This document shows positions 43,541 to 56,300 of a DNA stretch of 64,000 nt, piece by piece. Under the pieces are notes generated by a model. The model worked only from the letters and a program-made list of their open reading frames with translations. It had not been told where the DNA came from and searched no databases. How positions within the stretch are numbered: position 1 is the first letter of the stretch; each line of letters begins with the position of its first letter. The DNA lies in the NCBI RefSeq assembly GCF_007992175.1, contig NZ_BJZT01000044.1, positions 1-64,000 of the forward strand, written 5' to 3'. The position numbers and the translations under genes were made by a program. The DNA is from Methylobacterium haplocladii (lineage in GTDB: Bacteria > Pseudomonadota > Alphaproteobacteria > Rhizobiales > Beijerinckiaceae).

Positions 43541-45262
43541 ATGTCGTCTCGATTTGCCGCCGCCCTCGGCGCGGTGGCGCTGGCTGCCGCCGTGTTGGCG
43601 GGGTCCGCCCATGCCCATGACGGGCATGACCATGGCGCAGCCCCGCCGCCCGTCTCCAAATCCATCGCCCCACGGGGCGAGGCCGCCTCGGAGGCGCTCG
43701 AACTGACCGCCATCCCGCGGGACGGGACGGTCGCGTTCTATCTCGACCGCTTCCGCACGAACGAACCCGTCAAGGGCGCAGTCGTAGAGGTCGAGACGCC
43801 TGAAGGTCCGAGGACCGCGACGGAGACGGAAGAGGCCGCCTACGTCCTGAACGCGCCCTGGATGACCAAGCCGGGCCCGCACGACCTCCTCGTGACCGTG
43901 ACGGCCGGCGCCGTGGTCGACGTCCTGACCGTCTCCGTGACGGTTCCCGACACGAAGGCTCCGGCTCCGACGGCTTCCTCAGCTACGCCGTCCGCGATGG
44001 CGAGGGCATCCGACCTGGTCACCGAACTGAAGACCCGCGGCGTCGCCAGGGACCCGGTCCTGATGCTGGCCTCGGGAGGGGCGTTCCTGCTCGGGATGCT
44101 CCTGACTGTGGCGATGCGCGGCCGGCGCCGAGTGCCCGCCGTCGTCCTGACCGCCGTGTTGGTCACGCTGGTGCTGGGCGGGGCCGCCTTCGCCCATGGC
44201 GACGAGGACCATGGAGCACCCGTCCAGGGCTCCGCCCTGATCGAGCCGGCGCAACCGGCGTCGGACCTCGCGCAGAGGCTTCCCGATGGCTCGGTGTTCG
44301 TGCCCAAGCCCACGCAGCGCCTGCTGGTCTTGCGAACGACGATGACCGAGAAGGCGACCTTCCATCGGACGGTCGAGCTGCCGGGTCGGGTCATCCCGGA
44401 CCCGAACGCCAGCGGCGTCGTCCAGTCCTCGGTCGGCGGCCGCCTCTCGCCGCCGCCGTCCGGCCTGTTCCCGCGCCTCGGCACCCGGGTGCGCAAGGGC
44501 GACGTGCTCGCCTTCGTCACGCCCCCCGTCCAGGCCGTGGACGTCTCCGACATGCGCCAGACCCAGGGCGACCTCGATCAGCAGACCTCCATCGTCGAGC
44601 GTCGGGTCGACCGCTTCCGCAAGCTCGCCGTCACCGGTGCCGTCGCCCAGACCCAGCTCGACGACGCGCTCGCCGAGCTCAAGGGCCTCCAGGACCGCCG
44701 CGCCTCCCTCGACAGGATCCGGCAACAGCCGGAACCCCTGTCGGCGCCCGTCGACGGCGTGATCGCGCAGGCCTCGGCCGTGGCCGGGCAGATGGCCTCG
44801 CCGGGGGCGATGGTCTTCCAGATCGTCGACCCGACCCGCCTCTGGGTCGAGGCCCTGAGCTTCGACGCCCTGACCCCGGCCGGGAACGCGACGGCCCGCT
44901 TCGCCGATGGGCGCACCCTGTCCCTCGTGTATCAGGGGGCCGGCCTCGCCGACCGCAACCAAGCCATCCCGGTCCAGTTCGCGGTGAAGGGCGACACCTC
45001 CGGCCTGCGCGTCGGGCAGTTCCTCACCGTGCTCGCCGGCACCGACGCCGAGCAGTCGGGCCTCGCCCTGCCGCGCGCCGCCGTGGTCCGGTCCGGCAAC
45101 GGGCAGGCCATCGTCTACGAGCACGTCGCCGCCGAACGCTTCGAGCCCCGTCAGGTCCGGGTCGAGCCCCTCGACGGCGCGAACGTGCTCGTCGCCGAGG
45201 GGGTCGGCGCGGGAAGGCGCATCGTCACCGAGGGCGCCGAGCTCCTCGATCAGGTCCGGTGA
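43541..45262 (+). CDS. FixH-like domain fused to HlyD/CusB adaptor
   Basis: This is a 573-residue protein with a signal peptide and a His-rich stretch (HAHDGHDHG). A beta-sandwich resembling FixH/YtkA (about 45-130) is followed by two hydrophobic segments near 175-190 and 205-222. A second His-rich turn HGDEDHGAP follows, then an HlyD-type adaptor (barrel-sandwich and coiled-coil, to the C-end). The fusion of an accessory periplasmic domain to the adaptor is unusual, since normally it is a separate gene like that at 36078. It precedes the RND pump by 12 bases. Confidence 0.82.
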   Translation: MSSRFAAALGAVALAAAVLAGSAHAHDGHDHGAAPPPVSKSIAPRGEAASEALELTAIPRDGTVAFYLDRFRTNEPVKGAVVEVETPEGPRTATETEEAAYVLNAPWMTKPGPHDLLVTVTAGAVVDVLTVSVTVPDTKAPAPTASSATPSAMARASDLVTELKTRGVARDPVLMLASGGAFLLGMLLTVAMRGRRRVPAVVLTAVLVTLVLGGAAFAHGDEDHGAPVQGSALIEPAQPASDLAQRLPDGSVFVPKPTQRLLVLRTTMTEKATFHRTVELPGRVIPDPNASGVVQSSVGGRLSPPPSGLFPRLGTRVRKGDVLAFVTPPVQAVDVSDMRQTQGDLDQQTSIVERRVDRFRKLAVTGAVAQTQLDDALAELKGLQDRRASLDRIRQQPEPLSAPVDGVIAQASAVAGQMASPGAMVFQIVDPTRLWVEALSFDALTPAGNATARFADGRTLSLVYQGAGLADRNQAIPVQFAVKGDTSGLRVGQFLTVLAGTDAEQSGLALPRAAVVRSGNGQAIVYEHVAAERFEPRQVRVEPLDGANVLVAEGVGAGRRIVTEGAELLDQVR

Positions 45263-45274
45263 GGGGGTACGCCC

Positions 45275-48200
45275 ATGTTCAACGTCCTCGTCACGCAGTC
45301 CCTGCGCAACCGGCTCATCGTCCTCGCGGTCGCCGCCGTCTTGGTCCTGTACGGGGCCTTCACGGCGACCAGGCTTCCGGTCGACGTCTTTCCCGACCTC
45401 AACAAACCGACGGTCACCATCATGACCGAGGCGGAGGGATACGCCCCGCCGGAGGTCGAGCAACTCGTCACCTACCCCATCGAGACCCGCATGAACGGGC
45501 TGCCGGGCGTGAGCCGGGTCCGGTCGGTCTCGGGCGTCGGCCTATCGATCGTCTACGTCGAGTTCGACTGGGGCACCGACATCTATCGGAACCGGCAGCA
45601 GATCGCCGAACGCCTGACCCTGGTCCGTGACCAGCTTCCGCCGAACGTCACCCCCCAGATGGGTCCGATCTCGTCGATCATGGGCCAGATCCTGCTGGTG
45701 GCGGTCACCAGCGACACGGCCTCTCCGATGGAGATCCGCGAGGCGGCCGACTTCGTCCTGCGGCCCCGCCTGCTCACCATCCCCGGCGTCGCCCAGGTCA
45801 TCCCCATCGGTGGCGAGGTGCGCCAGTTCCGGGTCAGCCCCAACGTCGCGGCGATGCGCGCCCTCGGCGTGACCAACGCCCAGATGGAAGGGTCGCTTGC
45901 CCAGTTCGGCACCAACGCCGGCGGCGGCTTCACCGACCAGTACGCCCGCGAGTACCTGATCAGGAACATCGGCCGGACCATGAGCCTCGACGACCTGCGC
46001 AGCGTCGTGGTCGCCAACGTCGGCGACGCGCCGGTCTACCTTCGCCAGGTCGCCGATGTGTCCTTCGCTCCGAAGGTGAAGCGCGGCGACGGCGGCTACA
46101 TGGGCAAGCCCGCCGTCATCGTCTCCGTCGAGAAGCAGCCGGACGTCGACACGGTCCAGCTCACCCGCGAGATCGAGACGGCCCTGAAGGAGGTCACGTC
46201 GACCCTGCCGAACGGGATCAAGGCCGACCAGGTCCTCTTTCGCCAGGCCAACTTCATCGAGACCTCCATCTCGAACGTCGAGCGCGTGCTAATGGAGGCC
46301 ATCGTGGTGGTGGCCATCGTCCTGTTCGCGTTCCTCCTAAACGTGCGCACCACGGTCATCTCGTTGACCGCCATCCCGGTCTCGATCCTCGCCACCGCGG
46401 TCGCCTTCCACTTCGCCGGGCTGTCGATCAACACGATGACCCTCGGCGGTCTCGCCATCGCCATCGGAGAGCTCGTCGACGACGCGGTCGTCGACGTCGA
46501 GAACATCTTCCGGCGGCTCGGCGAGAACCGGGCGGCCGGCTCGCCGAGATCCACCTTCGACGTGGTGGTGGCGGCGTCGTCCGAGGTGCGCTCCGGCATC
46601 GTCTACGCGACGATGATCATCGTGCTGGTATTCGTGCCGCTGTTCGCCCTGTCGGGCATCGAGGGACGGCTCTTCGCGCCCCTGGGGCAAGCCTACATCA
46701 TCTCGATCCTGGCGAGCCTCCTGGTGTCGGTGACCCTTACGCCGGTGCTGGCCTACTACCTGCTGCCCGGCCTCAGGAACCTGTCCGAGCACGACAGCGC
46801 CCTGCTGCGCTGGCTCAAGCGCGGCAACGCCCGGCTGCTCGGCGTCGCCTTCCGGCACCAGCGGGTGCTGGTCGCCACCGTCGCCGTCGCCGTGGTCGCG
46901 GCCGGCATCGCGGCCTGGAACCTGCCGCGGGCCTTCCTACCGCCGTTCAACGAGGGTTCGTTCACCGTCAACACGACCTTCAACCCCGGCATCTCGCTCT
47001 CCGAGAGCAACCGGGTCGGCCTCATCGCCGAGAAGCTGCTCCTCCAGATCCCCGAGGTCGCTTCGGTCGGGCGCCGCACCGGCCGGGCCGAGCTCGACGA
47101 GCACGCCGAGGGCGTCCACTCCTCGGAGATCGAGGTCGCGCTCAAGGGGACCGGCCGCGGCAAAGACGCGGTGGTCGCCGACATCCGCCAACGCCTCTCG
47201 GCGCTGCCGCTCTCGGTCAACGTCGGCCAGCCGATCTCGCATCGCCTCGACCACATGCTGTCCGGGGTCCGGGCCGAGCTCGCGCTGAAGATCTTCGGTG
47301 AGGACCTCGACGCGCTGCGGACCGTGGCCAACGATCTGCGGGATCGGATGGCCAAGATCCCCGGTCTCGCCGACCTCCAGGTCGAGAAGCAGGTCCGCAT
47401 CCCGCAACTGGAGATCCGGGTCGACTACACACGGGCCGCCCTCTACGGGGTCCAGCCCTCGGCCGTGATCGAGCAGCTCAGTCGCCTCTCGAACGGTCGC
47501 GTCGTCTCGACCGTGGCCGACGGCTACAAGCGCTTCGACGTCGTCCTGCGGCTGCCCGAGCGCCAGCGCACGACGCAAGGGCTCAAGGACCTGCTGATCG
47601 AGACGCCCTCGGGTTGGGTGCCGGCGCGCCAGGTGGCCGATATCCGCGAGACCGACGGTCCGAACCAGATCCTGCGCGAGAACAGCCGGCGCCGGCTCGT
47701 CGTGCAGGCCAACACCAACGGCCAAAGCGACATGGCCACCATCGTGGCGGCCATCCGCAAGGAGGTGTCGGACGCCAAGCTCCCGCCGGGCTTCTTCGCC
47801 AGCCTAGAGGGGACCTTCCAGGCGCAGGAGGAGGCGAGCCGGACCATCGCGGCCCTGTCCGGGCTCTCGCTCGCCCTGGTCTTCGCCATCCTCTACAGCC
47901 GCTACCGCTCGGCCGTGCTGGCGCTCATCATCATGGGCAACGTGCCGCTCGCCCTGATCGGCAGCGTCCTCGCCTTGTGGCTGGTGGGGCAGCCGCTGTC
48001 GGTGGCTTCGATGATCGGCTTCATCACGCTGACCGGCATCAGCGCGCGCAACGGCATCCTCAAGATCAGCCACTACCTGAACCTGTCGCTGCACGATGGG
48101 CTCCCGTTCGGTCGCGACCTCGTCGTGCGCGGCAGCCTGGAGCGGCTGACCCCGGTGCTGATGACGGCGCTCTCGGCCGGCGTCGCCCTGGTGCCGCTGC

Positions 48201-48421
48201 TGATCGACGCCGCCACCCCCGGCAAGGAGATCCTGCACCCGGTCGCGGTGACGATCTTCGGCGGGCTCATCAGCGCCACCCTCCTCGACACGGTCCTGAC
48301 CCCGGTCCTGTTCCTGCGGTTCGGTAGGGCTCCGCTGGATCGCCTACGCGCCGCACAGGGCGAAACCCCCGACGCCCCTCGTCCCGACGGCGCCAAGCCG
48401 CGTCCGGTCGAGGCGTTCTGA
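45275..48421 (+). CDS. heavy-metal RND pump, non-Cus type
   Basis: This is a 1048-residue HME-type RND transporter with [16 protein letters not shown] as the proton-relay segment. The CusA methionine positions are mostly absent: [19 protein letters not shown] and RLDHMLSG keep only the last one. So it is not a typical CusA; the substrate is not clear, though it lies inside the copper regulon. The C-terminus is a Pro-rich tail. It pairs with the adaptor at 43541. Confidence 0.85.
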   Translation: MFNVLVTQSLRNRLIVLAVAAVLVLYGAFTATRLPVDVFPDLNKPTVTIMTEAEGYAPPEVEQLVTYPIETRMNGLPGVSRVRSVSGVGLSIVYVEFDWGTDIYRNRQQIAERLTLVRDQLPPNVTPQMGPISSIMGQILLVAVTSDTASPMEIREAADFVLRPRLLTIPGVAQVIPIGGEVRQFRVSPNVAAMRALGVTNAQMEGSLAQFGTNAGGGFTDQYAREYLIRNIGRTMSLDDLRSVVVANVGDAPVYLRQVADVSFAPKVKRGDGGYMGKPAVIVSVEKQPDVDTVQLTREIETALKEVTSTLPNGIKADQVLFRQANFIETSISNVERVLMEAIVVVAIVLFAFLLNVRTTVISLTAIPVSILATAVAFHFAGLSINTMTLGGLAIAIGELVDDAVVDVENIFRRLGENRAAGSPRSTFDVVVAASSEVRSGIVYATMIIVLVFVPLFALSGIEGRLFAPLGQAYIISILASLLVSVTLTPVLAYYLLPGLRNLSEHDSALLRWLKRGNARLLGVAFRHQRVLVATVAVAVVAAGIAAWNLPRAFLPPFNEGSFTVNTTFNPGISLSESNRVGLIAEKLLLQIPEVASVGRRTGRAELDEHAEGVHSSEIEVALKGTGRGKDAVVADIRQRLSALPLSVNVGQPISHRLDHMLSGVRAELALKIFGEDLDALRTVANDLRDRMAKIPGLADLQVEKQVRIPQLEIRVDYTRAALYGVQPSAVIEQLSRLSNGRVVSTVADGYKRFDVVLRLPERQRTTQGLKDLLIETPSGWVPARQVADIRETDGPNQILRENSRRRLVVQANTNGQSDMATIVAAIRKEVSDAKLPPGFFASLEGTFQAQEEASRTIAALSGLSLALVFAILYSRYRSAVLALIIMGNVPLALIGSVLALWLVGQPLSVASMIGFITLTGISARNGILKISHYLNLSLHDGLPFGRDLVVRGSLERLTPVLMTALSAGVALVPLLIDAATPGKEILHPVAVTIFGGLISATLLDTVLTPVLFLRFGRAPLDRLRAAQGETPDAPRPDGAKPRPVEAF

Positions 48422-48448
48422 ACCCACCCCCGAAAACGGAGAAAACCG

Positions 48449-48814
48449 ATGATTCCCTGGAGAATGGCCTTGGCGGCGAGCGCGCTGCTCGCGTTTCCCG
48501 TCTGCGCCCATGAGGCCGACGGCAGCAACGGCGGCCGGGTCACGGACGCCGGCAAGTTCCATGTCGAGCTCGTCACCAAGGATAGGACCGTCGACGTCTA
48601 CGTCCTCGACGGCGACGAGAAGCCCGTCCCGGCCACCGGCTTCAAGGGCACCGCGATCCTGGTGGTCGACGGCAAGCCCGCCCGAGTCGCCCTGGCCCCG
48701 GCCGACGGCGTTCGCCTGACCGGCACCTCCGAGGTTCCGCTCACCCCCAAGCCAAAGGGCGCGGTGCAGCTGACGGCCCCCGACGGCTCCACCGCCAGCG
48801 GCAAGTTCGACTGA
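48449..48814 (+). CDS. small secreted protein of RND operon
   Basis: This is a 121-residue protein with a signal peptide (about 1-21, WRMALAASALLAFPVCA). The mature part is a beta-rich domain (KFHVELVTKDRTVDVYVLDGD). It resembles periplasmic accessory proteins of RND efflux loci and follows the pump by 27 bases. The metal role is inferred from position. Confidence 0.65.
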   Translation: MIPWRMALAASALLAFPVCAHEADGSNGGRVTDAGKFHVELVTKDRTVDVYVLDGDEKPVPATGFKGTAILVVDGKPARVALAPADGVRLTGTSEVPLTPKPKGAVQLTAPDGSTASGKFD

Positions 48815-48855
48815 GCGGCTCGGTCCCAAACCTTGCAAACAGAAGGAACACCATC

Positions 48856-49254
48856 ATGAGAAATCCGAAGTTCGTTCTCGCCGCGCTCCTGTCCCTCAGC
48901 CTGGCCGGGTCCGCCCTCGCGCAGGGCATGAAGGACCACGGCGCGATGTCCGGCAAGGAAATGGGGTCGATGGGCTCGATGAAGCCCGACCCGAAGGACG
49001 ACGCCTCGACCAAGGATTTCAAGGCCGCCGACATGGCGATGATGAAGAACATGGACGTCGCCTACACCGGCAACCCGGACGTCGACTTCCGCCTGCACAT
49101 GATCCCGCACCACAAGGGCGCGGTCGACATGGCCAACGTCGCGCTGAAGCACGCCAAGGACCCCGCCACGAAGCAGATGGCCCAGAAGATCATCGACGAT
49201 CAGGAGAGGGAGATCGGCGAGATGGAGGCTTGGCTGAAGAAGAACGCGAAGTAG
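48856..49254 (+). CDS. DUF305 copper-binding periplasmic protein
   Basis: This is a 132-residue protein with a signal peptide (1-23) and a DUF305 core with HMIPHHKGAVDMANVALKH at about 82-100. Met/His-rich segments flank it (MKDHGAMSGKEMGSMGSM). DUF305 members such as CopM bind copper in the periplasm. Its last 65 bases overlap the convergent cueR gene end. Confidence 0.82.
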   Translation: MRNPKFVLAALLSLSLAGSALAQGMKDHGAMSGKEMGSMGSMKPDPKDDASTKDFKAADMAMMKNMDVAYTGNPDVDFRLHMIPHHKGAVDMANVALKHAKDPATKQMAQKIIDDQEREIGEMEAWLKKNAK

Positions 49255-49675
49255 GGCGCCCGGTGCATGGGCCGGAGGGCGGCACCGGGCCGGCCTCCAG
49301 CCCCGCGATGATAGGGCAGTCCGGGCGTTCGTCGCCGTCGCAGGAGAGGGCAAGGCCGCGCAGGACGCCCGCCATCTCCTGAAGATGGCGGGCCTTTCCT
49401 TCGAGTTCTCCGATGTGGCTCAGGGCGAGGGCCTTCACCTCGGCGCTGCTGCGGCCGGGGTCGCCCCAAAGGCCCAGGAGCACCCGGATCCGTTCCAGGG
49501 GAAAGCCGAGGTCCCGTGCCCGCCGGACGAAGCCGAGCCGGTGCACGTCCTGCGGGCCGTAATCGCGGTAGCCGCTGTTCCGGCGGTCGGCACGGGGCAC
49601 CAAGCCGATGCTCTCGTAGTGTCGGATCATCTTGGCCGAGACGCCCGACGCCTCCGCGGCCTGCCCGATGTTCAT
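49190..49675 (-). CDS. cueR: CueR-type copper-responsive activator
   Basis: This is a 161-residue MerR-family protein. The winged HTH ([21 protein letters not shown]) is at 1-21, followed by the dimer helix. The metal loop CDGDERPDC (Cys-x7-Cys, as in CueR) lies near 114-122. The tail is Ser/Pro/Arg low-complexity because the frame continues into the convergent DUF305 gene. It is divergent from copA and would act on the three CueR sites in this window. ATG 49675 is preferred; an upstream ATG at 49687 would overlap the operator. Confidence 0.88.
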   Translation of the reverse strand: MNIGQAAEASGVSAKMIRHYESIGLVPRADRRNSGYRDYGPQDVHRLGFVRRARDLGFPLERIRVLLGLWGDPGRSSAEVKALALSHIGELEGKARHLQEMAGVLRGLALSCDGDERPDCPIIAGLEAGPVPPSGPCTGRPTSRSSSAKPPSRRSPSPDRR

Positions 49676-49689
49676 GGCAATCCCCATGG

Positions 49690-49720
49690 TTGACCTTCCC
49701 ATGATGGGAAGCCGCAAGCC
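49690..49720 (+). promoter_or_regulatory. CueR promoter/operator of copA
   Basis: TTGACC (49690-49695) with CTTCCCA-TGA-TGGGAAG at 49695-49711, a perfect 7-bp inverted repeat. It stands in the gap between the divergent cueR and copA starts, so CueR can regulate copA directly. The spacing fits a long-spacer MerR promoter. Confidence 0.87.
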
Positions 49721-49751
49721 GATAGGCAATACGAACCGTCAGGAACCCGAC

Positions 49752-52172
<2,421 letters not shown>

Positions 52173-52318
52173 AAGAAGGGACGCGGCTCAAGATCATCGC
52201 GCCATGACTCTGGAGGGGCAGGCTTCGGCGGCGGTCGTCATGACGAAAGTCGGATGGTCCGGCCGAGGTCCAGCTCTCGCCTCCGTGATCACGGTCGGCT
52301 GTTCGGACCGTCTGATCC

Positions 52319-52489
52319 TCAGATCAATGTACCGATCCAATAGAGGAGCAGCACGGCCGAGGGTATCAGCAACACGGCCATCAGGAACGACCGCGCGGCG
52401 GCCTTGCGGACATGCGGTCTGACGCCGCGTCGACCGCCTCCACCGGCGCCCCAGACCGCGTTTCGCCGAGCGAGCTTCTTGCCGGTCAT
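52319..52489 (-). CDS. possible 56-aa small membrane protein
   Basis: A 56-residue frame has a very basic N-terminal half (GKKLARRNAVWG...RRGVRPHVRK) and one hydrophobic helix near the C-terminus (FLMAVLLIPSAVLLLYWIG). This is compatible with a single-pass inner-membrane microprotein. There is no homology to support it and the start is uncertain. Confidence 0.35.
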   Translation of the reverse strand: MTGKKLARRNAVWGAGGGGRRGVRPHVRKAAARSFLMAVLLIPSAVLLLYWIGTLI

Positions 52490-52553
52490 CGATTTGATAC
52501 CGCGATGCGCAACCCAGCCGTTCCATGCCATGGAGCCCTGCCGGCGCCACCCG

Positions 52554-52748
52554 TCATTTTCTGGTTTCTCTCGGCCGCTCCGTTGGACCACCTTCCACGG
52601 AGGCCGCCGCGGCGTCTTCGCGGAGGCCGGAGATAGCCGCGTAGAGGGTCCGGACGAGCGCGGCGACCTGACTTGCCGGAAGGGCGTTGTTGGCCACGTA
52701 GACCTGCGCGATCCTGGTCGCGAGCCGGATGTTGTTGTCCTTCGACAT
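52554..52748 (-). CDS. MucR N-terminal-domain-only protein
   Basis: This is a 64-residue protein matching the N-terminal oligomerisation region of MucR/Ros regulators (IAQVYVANNALPASQVAAL, then LYAAISGL). It lacks the following zinc-finger DNA-binding domain and ends in a short Pro/Arg tail. It might modulate full-length MucR by mixed oligomers; this is inference. It is co-directional with the secreted gene at 52757-53365. Confidence 0.6.
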   Translation of the reverse strand: MSKDNNIRLATRIAQVYVANNALPASQVAALVRTLYAAISGLREDAAAASVEGGPTERPRETRK

Positions 52749-52756
52749 GACGGCGT

Positions 52757-53365
52757 TCACTTCGGTGCATCTGAGGATGGATAGGGATGTCCCATGCCGA
52801 GGGACGGACCGGCCCGTGCAAGAGCGGGGTCTCTCAGCAGATCGGTCAGGTGGTTTTCGACGGGGTGGCCGGTGGCGTCGCGGTGGCTTGCCGAGCACGC
52901 AGCCAAGTCCGGGCCCGACGCGGACATCACCAGTTCGAGGGTTCCGTCCGCCATCGGGCGCGTTGCCAGAAACGCCCGTCCCGACGGCCACTCCAGCGAG
53001 CCGGGGACTGGGCCTGGGCGCGGGTCGCCATAGCGCCGCACGCCCTCTCGCCGGACCGCCTCCCAGGCGGACGCGGAGGCCGCCGCCCCGAGCGGACGCC
53101 CCACCCAGACCACCTGTTGCAGGCCCTGCTCGCGGCAGACGACCAGGACGACCTCGACGGTACCCGGCCCCGCGGCCAACGGCCGGTCGTGGAAGTAGTA
53201 GAGACCCGTCAGGTTGGCTTCGCGGTCGACCATCGAAGGCCGGTCGACACGCTCGACCGGTCCCCAAGCCAAGCCGAAGGGAGCGGCGGCGACGATCGGG
53301 TCCTCCGCGGTCGCCATCGTGGTCGATGCCGCCAGCGCGATGAGGAACGGCCACCGTCGCGGCAT
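52757..53365 (-). CDS. secreted hypothetical protein of czc cluster
   Basis: This is a 202-residue protein with a signal peptide (1-20). No known domain is recognised; it has a beta-rich central part and a single Cys pair (VCREQG, LAACSAS). It follows the CzcA-type pump, with its start 4 bases after that gene's stop, so it is a probable operon member. The function is unknown. Confidence 0.6.
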   Translation of the reverse strand: MPRRWPFLIALAASTTMATAEDPIVAAAPFGLAWGPVERVDRPSMVDREANLTGLYYFHDRPLAAGPGTVEVVLVVCREQGLQQVVWVGRPLGAAASASAWEAVRREGVRRYGDPRPGPVPGSLEWPSGRAFLATRPMADGTLELVMSASGPDLAACSASHRDATGHPVENHLTDLLRDPALARAGPSLGMGHPYPSSDAPK

Positions 53366-53369
53366 CGCG

Positions 53370-56300
53370 TTACTCCGCCGCCTTCAGGCGCGCCGGCGCG
53401 ATTTCGGGCGGTCGCTGGGCCACCTTGGGGACGGCGACCCTGCCGAAGCGGGCGTAGAGCGCCGGCAGGACCACCAGGGTCAGTAGGGTGGCGCTGATCA
53501 GGCCGCCGATGACCACGGTTGCCAGCGGCCGCTGGATCTCCGCACCGGTCTCCGTGGCGATGGCCATCGGCACGAAGCCGAGGGAGGCGACGAGCGCCGT
53601 CATGGCGACCGGCCGCAGCCGGGTCATGGCTCCCTCCAGGATGGCCTCGCGCTTCGGGCGGCCTTCGGCCACCAACTGCTTGATGAAGGTCAACATGACG
53701 AGGCCGTTCAGCACCGCCACGCCCGAGAGCGCGATGAAGCCGACCGCGGCCGGCACCGAGACCGGCATCCCGCGCAGCCACAGGGCCACGATGCCGCCGG
53801 TCAGCGCCAGTGGCACCGCGCTGAACACGAGCAACGCGTCGCGGGGGCTGCCCAGCGCCGAATAGAGCAGCAGGAAGATCAGGAAGAAGCAGACCGGCAC
53901 CACGACCATGAGCCGCCGCTTCGCCGAGGCGAGGTTCTCGAATTGCCCGCCCCAGGTCACGTAGTAGCCCGGCGGTAGCTGCACCGAGGGTCCGACCTTC
54001 GCCTGCGCCTCCGCGACGAGCGAGCCGATGTCGCGGCCGCGGACGTTGGCGGTGACGACGACCCGGCGCTTGCCGTTCTCGCGGCTGATCTGGTTCGGCC
54101 CCTCGGTCACCGAGAAGGAGGCGACCTGCTTCAGCAGCACCGAGGCCGCCCGGCCGCCCGGCCCGGGGGGCAGCGGTACGGGGATGTTCTCCAGCGCCTC
54201 GCGGTCCTCGCGGACCTTGTCGGTCAGACGGACGACGATCGGGAAGCGGCGGTCGCCCTCGAACACCACGCCCGCGTCCTTGCCGCCGATGGCCGCGCCC
54301 ACGACGTCCTGGATGGCCCCCGTGCTGAGCCCGTAGCGGGCGGCCTCGGCCTTGTTGATCTTGATCTCCAGGAAGGGCAGCCCGGCGGTCTGTTCGACCT
54401 TGACGTCCTCGGCGCCGTCGATGCCGCGCAACGTCGTGGCGACCTGGTTGGCCGCCTTCAGCATCGGCTCGAACTCCTCGCCGAACACCTTCACGGCGAG
54501 GTCGCCACGGGTACCTGCAAGCAGCTCGTTGAAGCGCAGCTGGATCGGCTGGGAGAATTCGTAGACGTTTCCGGCCAGCTGCCCGACCGCCTTCTCGATC
54601 CGCTCCTGGAGCTCGGCCTTGGAGAGCTCGGGTTCGGGCCATTCCTCCTGCGGCTTGAGGATGACGAAGGTGTCCGACGAGTTCGGCGGCATCGGATCGG
54701 AGGCGACCTCCGCCGTGCCCGTCTTGGAAAAGACGTAGGCGACCTGCGGAAACTTCGAGATCGCCTGCTCGACCTTGAGCTGCATCGCCTGCGACTGTGT
54801 CAGCGACGTCGAGGGAATGCGCGTGGCGTTCAACGCGATGCTCTTCTCGTCGAGCTGCGGGATGAATTCGGTCCCGAGCCGGGTGAACAGGATTCCGGCG
54901 CCGACGAGGAGAATCAGTGCCCCGCCGACGAAGGCGAACGGCGCCCGCATGGCCGCTCCGAGGACCGGACGGTAGACAGCCTTCAGCGTCCGGATGATGA
55001 GGTTGTCCTTCTCCGTGACCTTCCCGGTGATGACGATGGCGATCAGCGCCGGCACGAAGGTCAGCGAAAGCACGAAGGCCGACACGAGCGCGATGATGAC
55101 GGTGAGCGCCATCGGCTCGAACATCTTCCCTTCGACGCCCGTGAAGGTCAGGAGCGGCACGTAGACGAGGATGATGATCGCCTGTCCGTAGAGCGAAGGC
55201 TTGATCATCTCCTCGGCCGAGGCCCTGACCGTCTGCAGGCGTTCCTCGGTGTCGAGGGGGCGTCCGAGTTCGTGCTGTCGTTCGGCCAAGTGGCGTAGTG
55301 CGTTCTCGGTGATGATGACCGCCCCGTCGACGATCAGGCCGAAGTCCAGCGCCCCGAGGCTCATCAGGTTCGCCGAGATCTTCGCCTCGACCATGCCGGC
55401 CATGGTCATCAGCATGGCGACCGGGATGACGAGCGCGGTGATGATGGCGGCCCGGATATTTCCGAGCAGCAGGAACAGGATGACGATGACGAGGGCCGCG
55501 CCCTCGGACAGGTTCTTGGCCACCGTCCTGATGGTCGCCTCGACGAGGCGGGTCCGGTCGAGCACGGTCTGCACCTCGACGCCGGGAGGCAGGGCCTTCC
55601 GGATCTGCTCCATGCGCGCGTCGACGGCGGCGGCGACCGTTCGGCTGTTCTCGCCGATCAACATCAGGGCCGTGCCGATCACGACCTCCTGCCCGTCCTC
55701 GCTGCCGGAGCCGGTGCGGAGGTCGCGCCCGATCCGGACCTCGGCGATGTCCTTGATCCTGACCGGCACCCCGCCGCGGGTGGCGACGACGACGGTCTCG
55801 ATGTCGTCCATGCCCTCCAGGCGGCCGGCGGCGCGCACGACGTAGCCCTCGCCGTTGTCCTCCAGGTAGCGGGCGCCCTGGTTGGCGTTGTTCGTCTCCA
55901 GCGCCCGGGCGACGTCGGCGAAGGAGAGGTCGAGCGCGGCGAGCTTCGTCGGGTCCGGCTGGACGTGGTACTGCTTTTCGAAGCCGCCGATGCCGTCGAC
56001 GCCGGCGACCCCTGGCACGGTCTTGATCTGGGGACGGATGATCCAGTCCTGTACGGTGCGCAGGTAGGCGGTCTGTTCCAGCGCGTTGCCGAGCCGCTGC
56101 CCCTCCGGGGTCAGGTAGCTGCCGTCCGGTTGCCAACCCGGCTTGCCGATCCCCGAGACCTTGCGCTCCCCGGGTTTCGCGTAGTGGATCGACCACATGT
56201 AGATCTCGCCGAGACCCGTGGAGATCGGACCCATGCTGGGCTCGGCGCCCGGGGGCAGGTCCTGTTTGACCTGGGCCAGACGCTCGGCGACCTGCTGGCG

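Noticed and set aside
53209-56196. Long leftward frame of about 995 codons overlapping the CzcA gene
   Set aside because: It is an alternative frame on the same strand as czcA, Arg/Gly-rich and without the RND motifs that the real frame shows.
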